From the NCBI RefSeq assembly GCF_017497975.1, contig NZ_JAGDEL010000002.1:1-64000 (forward strand): a stretch of DNA of 64,000 nucleotides, in the 5' to 3' direction. Below are positions 7,314 to 16,436 of this stretch, piece by piece. Numbering within the stretch: the first letter of the stretch is position 1; each line of letters opens with the position of its first letter. This DNA is from Metabacillus bambusae (GTDB lineage: Bacteria > Bacillota > Bacilli > Bacillales > Bacillaceae). A model generated the notes under the pieces. The model searched no databases and was not told where the DNA came from. It saw only the letters and a list, made by a program, of their open reading frames with translations. The translations under genes and the position numbers were made by a program.

Positions 7314-8858
7314 TTATTGGGCTTTCCTTTGCGGTGTTATTTCGCTAATATCTTGTTTATTAGCTTTTTGTTCAAGATACAAGGATTTAAAAAGTGATAT
7401 ACTGATCAAAATCATGATTACTGTAAATGGAAGTGCAGCAATTAATGCTACTGATTGCAATCCTTCTAATCCACTGCTCACAATTAATACTGCTGTAATT
7501 GCAGCAATTAAAACTCCCCAGACGGCTTTTACAGCGTTTGACGGATTTTCATTACCATCAGATGACATAATTCCAAGTACGTAAACGGTCGAGTCTACTG
7601 ATGTGATAAGGAAAATCATAATAAGCGCAAGCATTAGTACTGAAAGTAAGCCGTAAAGTGGAAACTGTTGTAAGAAAACAAATATAGCTGTTGCAACATC
7701 CTTCGTAACCGCTTCTGAAAGCGCTGTATTTTGAAACAAATCCATATATAACCCTGTTCCGCCGAAAATGGCCATCCACATAAATGCAATGACAGGAGGG
7801 ATAATCAATACGCCAATGACAAACTCTCGAATCGTTCTTCCTCTCGATATTCGAGCAACAAACGAACCAACGAATGGCGACCATGTGATAACCCATGCCC
7901 AATAAAAAACAGTCCAATCATGTACCCACTTATCACCTGTGTAAGGTGTTAAGAAAAAGCTCATTTCGATAAAATGGTGTAGATAATCACCAACTGCCAG
8001 AACAAAGCTTTCTAAAATAAAAACTGTCGGGCCTTTAAATAGGAAAAACAGCATAAATCCAATGACTAATACCATATTCGTGTTACTTAAAAATTTTATT
8101 CCTTTATCCAGTCCAGTTATCGCTGATGTCATGTATAACAAAAACATTACGCCAATAATCAAAAGTGGCAGCCATGTACTGTTTGGAATAGAAAACACAT
8201 AATTCAGTCCAGCATTAATTTGCAAAACTCCCATCCCCATTGATGTAGCAACCCCTGTTACTGTTGCAATGATAGCGAGAATGTTAACAGTCTTTTTTAT
8301 ACTCCTTTTTTTCATGTTGACACCATTAAGCGTTTCACTTACAAGCAATTTACTTTTTTTACGGAATTGAAAATAGGCAAGTGCTAATCCAACGATCGTA
8401 AAAACAGACCATTGATGGAATCCCCAGTTAAAAAAGGAGTAACGCATCGCGACACGAGCCGCTTCAGCAGATTGAGGTTCAATACCTTCTAAAGGAGGGT
8501 TAGCAAAATGAGTTAACGGCTCAGCTACACCCCAAAAAACAATTCCTGCACCAAACCCAGCGGCAAACAACATACTGATCCAAGCAAAAAAAGAAAACTC
8601 AGGCTTCTCATTTTCCTGTCCAAGTTTTATGTTGCCATACTTACTAAAAGCTAGAAATAAACAAAACGCTACAAAGCCTGCAACAGATGCTAAATAAAAC
8701 CAACCAAATGAATCGTTTATAAACCCCGAGACAGCAGAAGCATATTTAGAAAAGCTTGCAGGAGAGAAGGCTCCCCAAATCGCAAAAAGGACAACGACAA
8801 TCGCCGATATTTTAAAAACTGGATTGTTAAAAGATATTCGTTCTTTGGTTTTCCTCAA
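7314..8858 (-). CDS. BCCT-family compatible solute transporter
   Basis: This 514-residue, 12-span Na+-coupled symporter imports betaine-type solutes. Diagnostic segments are present: the glycine-rich MGMGVLQINAGL of TM5, and the TM8 signature WAWVITWSPFVGSFVARISRGRTIREF. As the last gene of the ectoine catabolic run it probably imports ectoine or hydroxyectoine for use as nutrients. A TTG start at 8858 is chosen because AAAGGGTGG lies 5 bases before it; the GTG at 8867 overlaps that site. The 170-base gap from the dehydrogenase gene could hold its own promoter. The substrate is inferred from context only. Confidence 0.9.
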   Translation of the reverse strand: MRKTKERISFNNPVFKISAIVVVLFAIWGAFSPASFSKYASAVSGFINDSFGWFYLASVAGFVAFCLFLAFSKYGNIKLGQENEKPEFSFFAWISMLFAAGFGAGIVFWGVAEPLTHFANPPLEGIEPQSAEAARVAMRYSFFNWGFHQWSVFTIVGLALAYFQFRKKSKLLVSETLNGVNMKKRSIKKTVNILAIIATVTGVATSMGMGVLQINAGLNYVFSIPNSTWLPLLIIGVMFLLYMTSAITGLDKGIKFLSNTNMVLVIGFMLFFLFKGPTVFILESFVLAVGDYLHHFIEMSFFLTPYTGDKWVHDWTVFYWAWVITWSPFVGSFVARISRGRTIREFVIGVLIIPPVIAFMWMAIFGGTGLYMDLFQNTALSEAVTKDVATAIFVFLQQFPLYGLLSVLMLALIMIFLITSVDSTVYVLGIMSSDGNENPSNAVKAVWGVLIAAITAVLIVSSGLEGLQSVALIAALPFTVIMILISISLFKSLYLEQKANKQDISEITPQRKAQ

Positions 8859-9030
8859 ATAAACCACCCTTTATCAGTTTTTATCTAAAAAGGAGCCATT
8901 GTAATGAATACTCAAATTGACTATCTGATGTCTGTTTTCGCATTGTGAATATTCAGAATATTTACCGGTTTGAAAGGGAATCATGCACAATTGGCATCTT
9001 CCCTCTCAATTCATTAATAGGACATAGTAA

Positions 9031-10473
9031 TTAACATGAAGAAAGTTTAAAACAAACAACCTTCTGTTCTGTCATTTCCTCAATTGCAAATTTGATCCCT
9101 TCACGACCAAGTCCTGATTTCTTCGTACCACCGAATGGCATAGCATCTATTCGGTAGTCGCTGCTATCATTAATCATGATCCCGCCTACATCCATCTTAG
9201 CAATTGCCTTATAAGCTTTTCTTACATCATTTGTGAAAACACCTGCTTGTAAGCCATAATCAACATCATTTGACTTTTGGATTGCTGAATCAAGATCTGC
9301 AACTGCATAAAGTAGAACAACTGGACCAAAGATTTCTTCTTTTGCAATTACGCAATGATCAGGAACATTTGTTAACACAGTTGGTGAGTAGAAAGCTCCA
9401 TTACGTTCTCCACCTGTTAATAGCACAGCGCCTTTTCCAATTGCTTCATTAACCATATTTTCAACACGAATCGCTTCTTTTTCCGAAATAAGCGGTCCCA
9501 TATCGGTTAGCTCTGATTGTTTATCACCAACTTGATATTGCTTTGTGCAATGAACGAACGCTTGTTGGAAAGCACCCATAATGCTTTCTTGTACATAAAT
9601 TCTCTGGACACCTAAACAGTTTTGACCAGCCGCCCAAAAAGCTCCAGAAACCGTTGATTCAACTGCATCCTCTAAATCAGCATCCTCCAATACAATAACG
9701 GGAGAGTTGGATCCTAGCTCCATGCTAAGCTTTTTTAAGCCTGCCTTACGAGCAATTTCCTCTCCGGCCTCAAGACCACCAGTAAATGAAATCATTCGAA
9801 TCGCAGGATGTGTTACTAGTACATCGCCAATCTCATTTCCATAACCAGTTATGACAGATAACACTTTTGAAGGAAGCCCAGCTTCAGCAAATGCTTCAGC
9901 AAGTAAAAGAGCACTTAATGGTGTGACAGTTGCCGGCTTTACGATAATCGCATTTCCAGATGCAATTGCCGGCCCTACTTTATGTGCCACAAGATTTAAT
10001 GGATCATTGAACGGTGTAATGGCACCAATAATACCGATTGGAAAACGATAATAATACCCGACTCGATTTTCACTTCCAGGCATTTGATCAAACGGAATCG
10101 TCTCACCATGAATCCGTCTTGCTTCTTCTGCACTTATACGAAGAGTTTGGATACATCTTGCCACTTCCTTCGTGGCTTCGCGAATTGTTTTACTACCTTC
10201 TCTTGTGATCGTTCGCGCGTACTTTTCAGTATGCTTCTCGATATAATCCGCTGCCGCGTTAATTATTTGCATACGTTCATGTACAGGCATTGAAGCAGCG
10301 ATTTTAGCTCCTTCTTTCGCTTCTTCAATGCATGTCATCATATCTTCTGCTGAAGCCGCGGGTACAGTATCGATGATGCTGTTATCCTGAGGGTCACGAA
10401 CCTCAATCATCCGATCACATTTTACCCAATTACCTGCGAGAAACATCTTTTGACCTGTAAGTTGAGCTGTCAT
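9031..10473 (-). CDS. NAD(P)-dependent aldehyde dehydrogenase, probably aspartate-semialdehyde to aspartate (DoeC-like role)
   Basis: This 480-residue ALDH-superfamily enzyme has nucleophile C286 (GQNCLG), general base E252 (MELGSNSP) and oxyanion N156 (PFNDP). In ectoine catabolism DoeC, also an ALDH, oxidises aspartate-4-semialdehyde to aspartate, and this position in the run suggests the same reaction. The sequence also resembles lactaldehyde and glyceraldehyde-3-phosphate dehydrogenases of the non-phosphorylating group, so the substrate is not certain. It starts 21 bases after the homoserine dehydrogenase stop and is surely co-transcribed. Confidence 0.82.
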   Translation of the reverse strand: MTAQLTGQKMFLAGNWVKCDRMIEVRDPQDNSIIDTVPAASAEDMMTCIEEAKEGAKIAASMPVHERMQIINAAADYIEKHTEKYARTITREGSKTIREATKEVARCIQTLRISAEEARRIHGETIPFDQMPGSENRVGYYYRFPIGIIGAITPFNDPLNLVAHKVGPAIASGNAIIVKPATVTPLSALLLAEAFAEAGLPSKVLSVITGYGNEIGDVLVTHPAIRMISFTGGLEAGEEIARKAGLKKLSMELGSNSPVIVLEDADLEDAVESTVSGAFWAAGQNCLGVQRIYVQESIMGAFQQAFVHCTKQYQVGDKQSELTDMGPLISEKEAIRVENMVNEAIGKGAVLLTGGERNGAFYSPTVLTNVPDHCVIAKEEIFGPVVLLYAVADLDSAIQKSNDVDYGLQAGVFTNDVRKAYKAIAKMDVGGIMINDSSDYRIDAMPFGGTKKSGLGREGIKFAIEEMTEQKVVCFKLSSC

Positions 10474-10494
10474 ATTATTACCGCCTTTCCATTA

Positions 10495-11550
10495 TTAGAT
10501 TTTTACTAATTGTTTTTCACGATCAATGGTGATTAAGTCAATTAAGAGGGAAAAACCTGTTTCAACTTTTCCGGCACCTGCACCACTTAAAGTTACAGTG
10601 CCTAAAAGATCACATTCGTACGTAATTGCGTTCGTAGCACCGCTGATTGAGGCAAGAGGATCAGTAACATCAACCTTTTCTGGAGCAATTGAAGCAATGA
10701 CTTCGTTGCCTTCTTTACGAGCCTTGGCTAATAGCTTCCAACGCTTTCCTTCTGCTTTTGCCTCTTCAATATCTTTTAAGGTAATGTCAGTAATCCCTTT
10801 GCAAGATACTTCTTCTACTGTTAGTGGTGCATTCATGACATAGTTTGATAAAATAACAATCTTATATCTTGCATCATAGCCTTCTACATCACTAGTAGGA
10901 TCCGCTTCTGCATATCCCAGCTCCTGTGCTTCTTTTAGTGCCTCCTCGTAAGAGACACCTTCTGTTTCCATCTTTGTTAAGATGTAGTTTGTTGTACCAT
11001 TTAAAATCCCGCGTATTTCTGTAATCTCATTGCCAGCTAATGTCGTAATCGGCATTCGTAATGCAGGTGTACCACTCATAACTGTTCCTTCAAATCCCCA
11101 ATAAACACCATTTTTATCGGCAATTTCAGATAGTTCTTTGTAAGCTAGCGCAACAGGGCCCTTGTTTGTCATTACAACATTTTTTCCACTCTCAAATGCA
11201 GCTTTACAATGATTGATTGCTGGTTGACCTGTTTTTACATCTGTGTATGAAACCTCAATAATAGTATCCGCGTTTGTATCACGAATTGTTTTGAGACTAT
11301 CCCAACCAGTCACAAGCCCAGGTGTCTGTGGATAGTTTTCTAAATTACCAGTTTCTTTCAATACTTGTAAAGCCGTTTCGATATCAAGTCCATTTGGATG
11401 ATAGATTGAGCCTTTCATTAAATCGGAAATTGCTACGATAACAGCTTCAAAATCTTCACCTTGTTTTAATATTTCCTTTTTATCACGTAGGATTTCGGCT
11501 AACCCTTGACCTACTACACCAAATCCTATAAATGCTAGTTTATGCGCCAT
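10495..11550 (-). CDS. hom: Homoserine dehydrogenase without ACT domain
   Basis: This 351-residue enzyme has a Rossmann region (LAFIGFGVVGQGLAEIL), a substrate segment TNKGPVA, and the signature GYAEADPTSDVEGYDA. It interconverts aspartate-4-semialdehyde and homoserine. It ends before the C-terminal ACT domain that makes the B. subtilis biosynthetic Hom (about 430 residues) threonine-sensitive. That suggests a catabolic or dedicated isoenzyme. The start at 11550 follows GGAGGTG by 7 bases and overlaps the M20 gene by 11 bases, so translation is coupled. In this locus it could drain or supply the semialdehyde made from ectoine. Confidence 0.88.
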   Translation of the reverse strand: MAHKLAFIGFGVVGQGLAEILRDKKEILKQGEDFEAVIVAISDLMKGSIYHPNGLDIETALQVLKETGNLENYPQTPGLVTGWDSLKTIRDTNADTIIEVSYTDVKTGQPAINHCKAAFESGKNVVMTNKGPVALAYKELSEIADKNGVYWGFEGTVMSGTPALRMPITTLAGNEITEIRGILNGTTNYILTKMETEGVSYEEALKEAQELGYAEADPTSDVEGYDARYKIVILSNYVMNAPLTVEEVSCKGITDITLKDIEEAKAEGKRWKLLAKARKEGNEVIASIAPEKVDVTDPLASISGATNAITYECDLLGTVTLSGAGAGKVETGFSLLIDLITIDREKQLVKI

Positions 11551-12787
11551 TTGTTTGCACCTCCAAATTATGATTGATCGGTAAGTTTCCTTCACCGTTT
11601 AAAAACTTAATAGCAGTTTGTGCGAGGATCACTGCCCCTATTGGCAAGCAAGTCTCATCAATATCAAAAATCGGTGTATGCAAATCTCTTTGCACTCCAT
11701 CTTTTGGTGCACACCCTAGAAAAAACATAGAGCCTGGAAGTTTCTGTGTTACATAGCCGAAGTCTTCTCCACCAAGTCCAAATGGACGTTGCGTGATCTG
11801 AATTTCAGGATAGATCTCAAACATAGCTTCTCTAATCAAGTGATTAACTAGTGGACTATTATTTAGGGCAGGTTCTCCTCTTTCAATATCCAGTGAATAT
11901 CCACCACCTAGGTGATCAACAATTGAAAACGCTTTCCTTAATTCCGATGCTAATACATCACGAATTTCGGGTGAATAGCTTCGAATCGTGCCTTCAATCA
12001 ATACCTCTGTCGGGATGATATTACTTGCTGTTCCTGCATGGATTTGACCTATGCTAACAACTGCTGGATCTAAAGCAGAGACTTTCCGGGCAACAATCCC
12101 GTGTAGTGCTTGCATAACAGGTCCAAGCATCCATATCGGGTCTGTACCAAGTTCTGGATAGGCTCCATGACCGCCTGTTCCGTATATTTTTGCTTCAAAC
12201 ACATCCACATTTGCCATACTGTACCCATCATTCATTTGCACTTCACCAACTGGCAGCCACGGACACATATGAAGCGCAATAGCAGCATCAACTTTGTCAT
12301 ATACGCCTGCCTGCACCATATAAGGGGATCCAGAAAGTCCGTGCTCATCTGTACTTTCCTCTGCAGGTTGAAAGACGAATTTAATTGTTCCTTTTATTTC
12401 ACCTCTATTAAACTGATCAGTTAGTATAGTAGCGGCACCTAGTAAAATAGCAGTATGTGCGTCATGACCACATGCATGCATTACACCAGCGAGTCTTGAG
12501 CGATAATTAGTTGTATTTTCTTCATGAATCGGAAGGGCATCGATGTCTGCTCTGATCGCAATTGTTGGTCCTTCACCCGAAGTTAATGTGCCGACTACAC
12601 TTGTTTTAACACCGATCCCTCTTTCCACCTTCATTCCGTCCAGCTTTTCTAACGTTTCAGCAACAATTTGAGAGGTCCCGAACTCCTGAAAGCTGAGCTC
12701 GGGATGTTGATGAAACGTACGACGCCATTCAATAAGTTGATTAAACAAGCTACTTCCTTGTATAACCATAGGATGCTCATTTAACAT
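11540..12787 (-). CDS. M20-family amidohydrolase, candidate N-acetyl-diaminobutyrate deacetylase
   Basis: This 415-residue HipO/AmaA-type aminoacylase is cytosolic. It carries the dinuclear metal motifs HACGHDAH (104-111) and FQPAEE, plus the C-terminal GGEDFGYV. Such enzymes cleave N-acyl amino acids. In characterised proteobacterial ectoine pathways the ring-opened N-acetyl-diaminobutyrate is deacetylated by DoeB/EutE of the AstE/AspA family. No such gene is here, and this M20 enzyme occupies the logical slot. That assignment is inference. It starts 29 bases after the upstream PLP-enzyme gene. Confidence 0.85.
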   Translation of the reverse strand: MLNEHPMVIQGSSLFNQLIEWRRTFHQHPELSFQEFGTSQIVAETLEKLDGMKVERGIGVKTSVVGTLTSGEGPTIAIRADIDALPIHEENTTNYRSRLAGVMHACGHDAHTAILLGAATILTDQFNRGEIKGTIKFVFQPAEESTDEHGLSGSPYMVQAGVYDKVDAAIALHMCPWLPVGEVQMNDGYSMANVDVFEAKIYGTGGHGAYPELGTDPIWMLGPVMQALHGIVARKVSALDPAVVSIGQIHAGTASNIIPTEVLIEGTIRSYSPEIRDVLASELRKAFSIVDHLGGGYSLDIERGEPALNNSPLVNHLIREAMFEIYPEIQITQRPFGLGGEDFGYVTQKLPGSMFFLGCAPKDGVQRDLHTPIFDIDETCLPIGAVILAQTAIKFLNGEGNLPINHNLEVQTNGA

Positions 12788-12816
12788 TCACCATTCACCT
12801 CATAGAAACTAGTCAT

Positions 12817-14019
12817 CTATTTTACTTGCAAAGTACTCTCAACGTGATTAAATGCTTGTTCAAAGTCTGCAAGTAAATCCTCAATATCCTCAATTCCGCA
12901 AGATACGCGAATGAGTCCTTCTGGAATTCCCATTGCCGCACGCTCTTCTGGTGTACATTCAACATGGCTAGTCGTACGAGCAGGTCCTACTGTTGTTTCA
13001 ACAGCTCCTAGATTTGCTGCACGGTTTGCAAATTGTAATTTGGGTAGAAGATCTCTTACTGTATCTACTCCACCCTTTACTGCAAAACTAAGCATTCCAC
13101 CGAAATCCTTCATTTGTTTTTTTGCAATATCATGATGTGGATGTGTTTCAAGCCCTGGATAGTAAACAGCTTCCACCATTTCTTTTGTTTGTAAGTATTT
13201 TGCAAGTGCCATCGCATTAGCACATTGCTGGCGCACACGAAGGTGAAGTGTTTTCATCCCACGTAATGTTAAGTACGCTGCCATTGGATCCATAGTCGCC
13301 CCATTAATTTCACGGAAATGATAAATCTTTTCAACAAGTTCATGTGAGCCGCACACAACACCGCCCAGTGCATCTGCATGACCACCAAGGAATTTCGTTG
13401 CACTATGAATCACTAAATCTACTCCTAAAGAAAGCGGGTTTTGGTTGATTGGGGTCCCGAATGTATTGTCAACAATGACAAGTGCTCCTGCATCACGTCC
13501 AGCTTTTGCCATGCGCTCAATGTCAGTAATTTTAACTGTTGGATTTGTTGGTGTTTCCAAGTATAAAATCTTACAACCTTTTGCCACTTCTGCTTCAATT
13601 GCTTCATGGTTTCCTGTTTCACAAAGAACAACATCAATTTGTTGACGAGGAAGGAACTCAGTAAAGATTTTATTCGTGCCACCGTATGTATCTTTAATGG
13701 ATACAATACGATCACCAGGTAATAAAAATGTAGACAATGTGTTGCTGATTGCAGCCATTCCTGTTGAAAAGCTTGTTGCTGCTTCTGCACCTTCTAGAAT
13801 TTTTAATTTATCTTCAAATGCTTGAACAGTTGGATTAGTGTTACGCCCATAAATATGGCCTTTTTTCTTTCCAATCGCAACATCATACCACTCATCCATA
13901 TCATCATAGTTGTAGGCTACACTTAGAACGACCGGTACTTGTGTTGCACCATGTACTAAATATTCTTTTTCTCCTGCCCATACTGCTTTCGTACCTACTT
14001 TAATGTTTTCGTTTGTCAT
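12817..14019 (-). CDS. Trans-sulfuration family PLP enzyme (cystathionine gamma-synthase/lyase type)
   Basis: This 400-residue fold-type I enzyme belongs to the Cys/Met metabolism family. The Schiff-base lysine is K209 (HSATKFLGGHAD), with phosphate-contact residues in YGRNTNPTV and FSTGMAAI. Family members catalyse gamma-replacement, gamma-elimination or beta-elimination. No sulfur-assimilation gene is nearby. Within an ectoine locus it may act on diaminobutyrate or on a homoserine derivative made by the adjacent dehydrogenase; this is speculative. Its ATG overlaps the eutC stop (ATGA), which shows translational coupling. Confidence 0.85.
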   Translation of the reverse strand: MTNENIKVGTKAVWAGEKEYLVHGATQVPVVLSVAYNYDDMDEWYDVAIGKKKGHIYGRNTNPTVQAFEDKLKILEGAEAATSFSTGMAAISNTLSTFLLPGDRIVSIKDTYGGTNKIFTEFLPRQQIDVVLCETGNHEAIEAEVAKGCKILYLETPTNPTVKITDIERMAKAGRDAGALVIVDNTFGTPINQNPLSLGVDLVIHSATKFLGGHADALGGVVCGSHELVEKIYHFREINGATMDPMAAYLTLRGMKTLHLRVRQQCANAMALAKYLQTKEMVEAVYYPGLETHPHHDIAKKQMKDFGGMLSFAVKGGVDTVRDLLPKLQFANRAANLGAVETTVGPARTTSHVECTPEERAAMGIPEGLIRVSCGIEDIEDLLADFEQAFNHVESTLQVK

Positions 14020-15038
14020 ATGACCACTCCTCTTTCGTTTTTTAATGATAATGTCTTATTTTCAACGTTTAATCCTAAATTACGTTTGACCATTTCATTG
14101 TAAGCAAACAGTGCGATCGCTGTATCTTGCACCCCTGTTCCAGTTAAATCAGCAACAGTAATTTGATCTTCATTTTCACGGCCTTTCAACTCTTTTGCTG
14201 TTAATTGACCGAGTTCAATAATGGACGATTCGTTTGTTACTACACCACTAGTTAAGGCGTGATGCAATTCTCCAAGTCGTGCACATTGTGCTTTCGTGTC
14301 ACACACAAGCTTATCAGCTCGTGCTAGTACTTCAGCTTCTAACTCTTGCTTATGTTCAGCGTCAGATCCCATTGCAGTTATGTGAAGGCCTGGATGCAGC
14401 CATTCTGCTTTGACAATCGGCTCTTTTGCTGGCGTTGTCGTTATGACTAGATCACTGTTTCGAACAATCTGTTCGGCACTGTCTACCACTTGAACTTCAA
14501 TGCCAATTTCTGCAGCCATGTCTTCTGCGTATTTTTTTGCACGTTCAATTGAACGAGCATACACAAGGATTTTCTTAAAATCTCGTACTAGTTTTAATGC
14601 TTTGACCTGGAATCTTGCTTGACTACCAGCTCCAATCACCCCAACTGTTTCAATCTTTTCCCGTGAAAGATAGTTAGCAGCAATCGCTCCCGCAGCAGCT
14701 GTTCTAACTTCAGTTAAATAACCATTATCTAAAAGAAGCGCCTGTGGAATACCTGTTTGGCTACTAATCAACATCATAAGCCCGTTCCCACTTGGAAGAC
14801 CAAGCTTATAGTTATGAAAGAAGCCAGAAGAAACTTTAATCGCAAACATGTCTTTGCCTTTGACATATGCTGTTTTTACGTCTACTTCACCATTTTGATC
14901 GTGAACATCAACACGCATAATCGGGGGCATTTCTACTTCATTGTTTGCTAGTTTTGTAAATCCTTCCTCCACAACGGTGATTGCTTCTTGATTTAATTTC
15001 ACATATTGTTTAAGCTCCTGCTCAGTAAATATAAGCAC
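14016..15038 (-). CDS. eutC: Ornithine cyclodeaminase-family protein EutC (hydroxyectoine use)
   Basis: This 340-residue mu-crystallin/ornithine cyclodeaminase-fold protein has an NAD-binding motif VGVIGAGSQARFQ and the family segment LLDNGYLTEVRTAAAGA. In ectoine gene clusters EutC works with EutB to convert the hydroxylated diaminobutyrate from hydroxyectoine into diaminobutyrate. The association with doeA directly upstream and eutB in the same locus supports EutC over a proline-forming cyclodeaminase. The GTG start follows AAAGGAGGTGA by 9 bases. It lies 28 bases after doeA. Confidence 0.85.
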   Translation of the reverse strand: MLIFTEQELKQYVKLNQEAITVVEEGFTKLANNEVEMPPIMRVDVHDQNGEVDVKTAYVKGKDMFAIKVSSGFFHNYKLGLPSGNGLMMLISSQTGIPQALLLDNGYLTEVRTAAAGAIAANYLSREKIETVGVIGAGSQARFQVKALKLVRDFKKILVYARSIERAKKYAEDMAAEIGIEVQVVDSAEQIVRNSDLVITTTPAKEPIVKAEWLHPGLHITAMGSDAEHKQELEAEVLARADKLVCDTKAQCARLGELHHALTSGVVTNESSIIELGQLTAKELKGRENEDQITVADLTGTGVQDTAIALFAYNEMVKRNLGLNVENKTLSLKNERGVVI

Positions 15039-15066
15039 GGTTCTGCTTCACCTCCTTTAACGATTT

Positions 15067-16254
15067 CTAGTTTTTTGTTAAAATCCCATCCTTGATAAAC
15101 AACTCTCTTGGAAGATTTGCAAACGTTTCACAGCCAGTTTCTGTTACTCTTAATGCTTCACTCGCTTCAAATCCGTATTTATCTAACCAAATACCTGGAA
15201 TAAGATGGAATGTCATATTCGGCTGAAGAATCGTTTTATCTCCTTTTCTGATACTCGCTGTATGTTCGCCCCAGTCAGGTGGATAATTAAGTCCCATTGC
15301 ATAACCAAGTCGCGATTCTTTTATAATGCCGCTTTTTGCGATTGTTTTTCTCCAAGTCTCTTCAATTTCTTCACACACGATGCCTGGCTTAATCATGTCA
15401 AGGCAAGCGTTTAATCCTTCGACAACAACATCTGAAAGCGCTTTTATTCCATCGTTAGGTTTACCGATATTTACTGTTCTTGCTAGTGGTGAGTGGTAGC
15501 GTTTATAACAACCGGCTAATTCTAAAATAACTGTATCTCCTTGTTTATAGCGTTCATCTGTCCACGTTAAGTGAGGAGTTGATGTTTTCTCTCCAGATGG
15601 AAGCAGTGGCATAATCGCTGGATAATCGCCTCCGAACTCTGTTGTTCCAGTGACTTGTGTATGTAAAATTTTCGCAGCGACATCACATTCACGAACACCT
15701 TCATTGATTAACCCAATCCCATCCATCATCGCTTTTTCAACGATTAACGCTGCTCGCTTCATATACTCAATCTCTGTATTGGACTTTACAATACGAACCC
15801 AGTTTACTAAGAGAGTTGCATCCTGAAATTTAGCATTTGGTAATCCTTTTTGCAGCTGTTGATAACATTTTGCAGTGAAATAATAGTTTTCCATCTCAAC
15901 ACCGACGGAACGGTTATCTTGGCCAATTTGTTTTAAAATATCGGCTACAAAATCCATTGGGTGTTTTGTATCTGATTGAACATAATCTTCTGGGTAAGGA
16001 ATGATGTTTTCGTGATAAAGCCAAGTTGTTACTTTAGCTCCGTTTGCATCCTGGGTTCTTCCGATCCAAATCGGTTGATCTTCGTCATTGATAATCACTA
16101 ACATTTGATGTACATAAAAAGACCAACCATCATAACCGGATAAATAGTTCATATTAGCTGGATCTGTAATAAGTAATACTTCAATCCCTTGTTCTGCCAT
16201 TCTCTCTTTTGTTTTACGAATTCTCTCTTTATACTCTGCTGTTCCAAATGACAT
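15067..16254 (-). CDS. doeA: Ectoine hydrolase DoeA/EutD (M24 peptidase fold)
   Basis: This 395-residue pita-bread-fold enzyme opens the ectoine ring to N-acetyl-diaminobutyrate. It looks like a prolidase or creatinase, but the metal ligands are lost. The usual D..SDITRT reads ELAGCYKRYHSPLART, the histidine segment reads YAMGLNYPPDWGEH, and the usual EPG reads LIPG. That pattern, together with LTGYDGWSFYVHQ-like text (here LSGYDGWSFYVHQ) and RTQDANGAK, is what I remember for DoeA/EutD. It is the first gene of a tight six-gene run and has its own promoter region (16309-16591). AGGAGGG precedes the ATG. Confidence 0.88.
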   Translation of the reverse strand: MSFGTAEYKERIRKTKERMAEQGIEVLLITDPANMNYLSGYDGWSFYVHQMLVIINDEDQPIWIGRTQDANGAKVTTWLYHENIIPYPEDYVQSDTKHPMDFVADILKQIGQDNRSVGVEMENYYFTAKCYQQLQKGLPNAKFQDATLLVNWVRIVKSNTEIEYMKRAALIVEKAMMDGIGLINEGVRECDVAAKILHTQVTGTTEFGGDYPAIMPLLPSGEKTSTPHLTWTDERYKQGDTVILELAGCYKRYHSPLARTVNIGKPNDGIKALSDVVVEGLNACLDMIKPGIVCEEIEETWRKTIAKSGIIKESRLGYAMGLNYPPDWGEHTASIRKGDKTILQPNMTFHLIPGIWLDKYGFEASEALRVTETGCETFANLPRELFIKDGILTKN

Positions 16255-16315
16255 GGGAACATTCCCTCCTAGTTCAACAACATTTTAGTTTTTTGAATAA
16301 TAACTTTATGAGTTC

Positions 16316-16417
16316 ATTATAGTAGCTGAGTGAAAAATCTATCATCTGCAAATATGTATGAAGATTCTAATAAGTTTGTAGTCAAATTATCAAAAAGGTG
16401 TTAATTTGTATGAAAAT
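16316..16417 (-). promoter_or_regulatory. Probable doeA operon promoter with two TGTATGAA-type direct repeats
   Basis: On the minus strand a perfect TATAAT lies at 16321-16316 with no recognisable -35, as at activator-dependent promoters. On the plus strand TGTATGAAGAT (16355-16365) and TGTATGAAAAT (16407-16417) are 52 bp apart, close to five helical turns. A related GTTTTCATACA (same motif, other orientation) occurs at 22040-22050 upstream of eutB. They are candidate sites for the locus regulator; binding is not shown. Confidence 0.45.
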
Positions 16418-16436
16418 GCTCAGGACGTGGACTAAA

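Noticed and set aside
7183-7584. 133-codon plus-strand frame
   Set aside because: It overlaps the 3' end of the BCCT gene antisense and its C-terminal half is a reverse translation of that gene.
12817-14019. Biosynthetic cystathionine gamma-synthase of methionine synthesis
   Set aside because: No methionine or sulfur genes are nearby and translation is coupled to eutC, so a biosynthetic role is not supported; kept as a family-level call.
15067-16254. Xaa-Pro dipeptidase or creatinase
   Set aside because: Metal ligands are replaced and the neighbours are EutB/EutC-type genes; ectoine hydrolase fits better.
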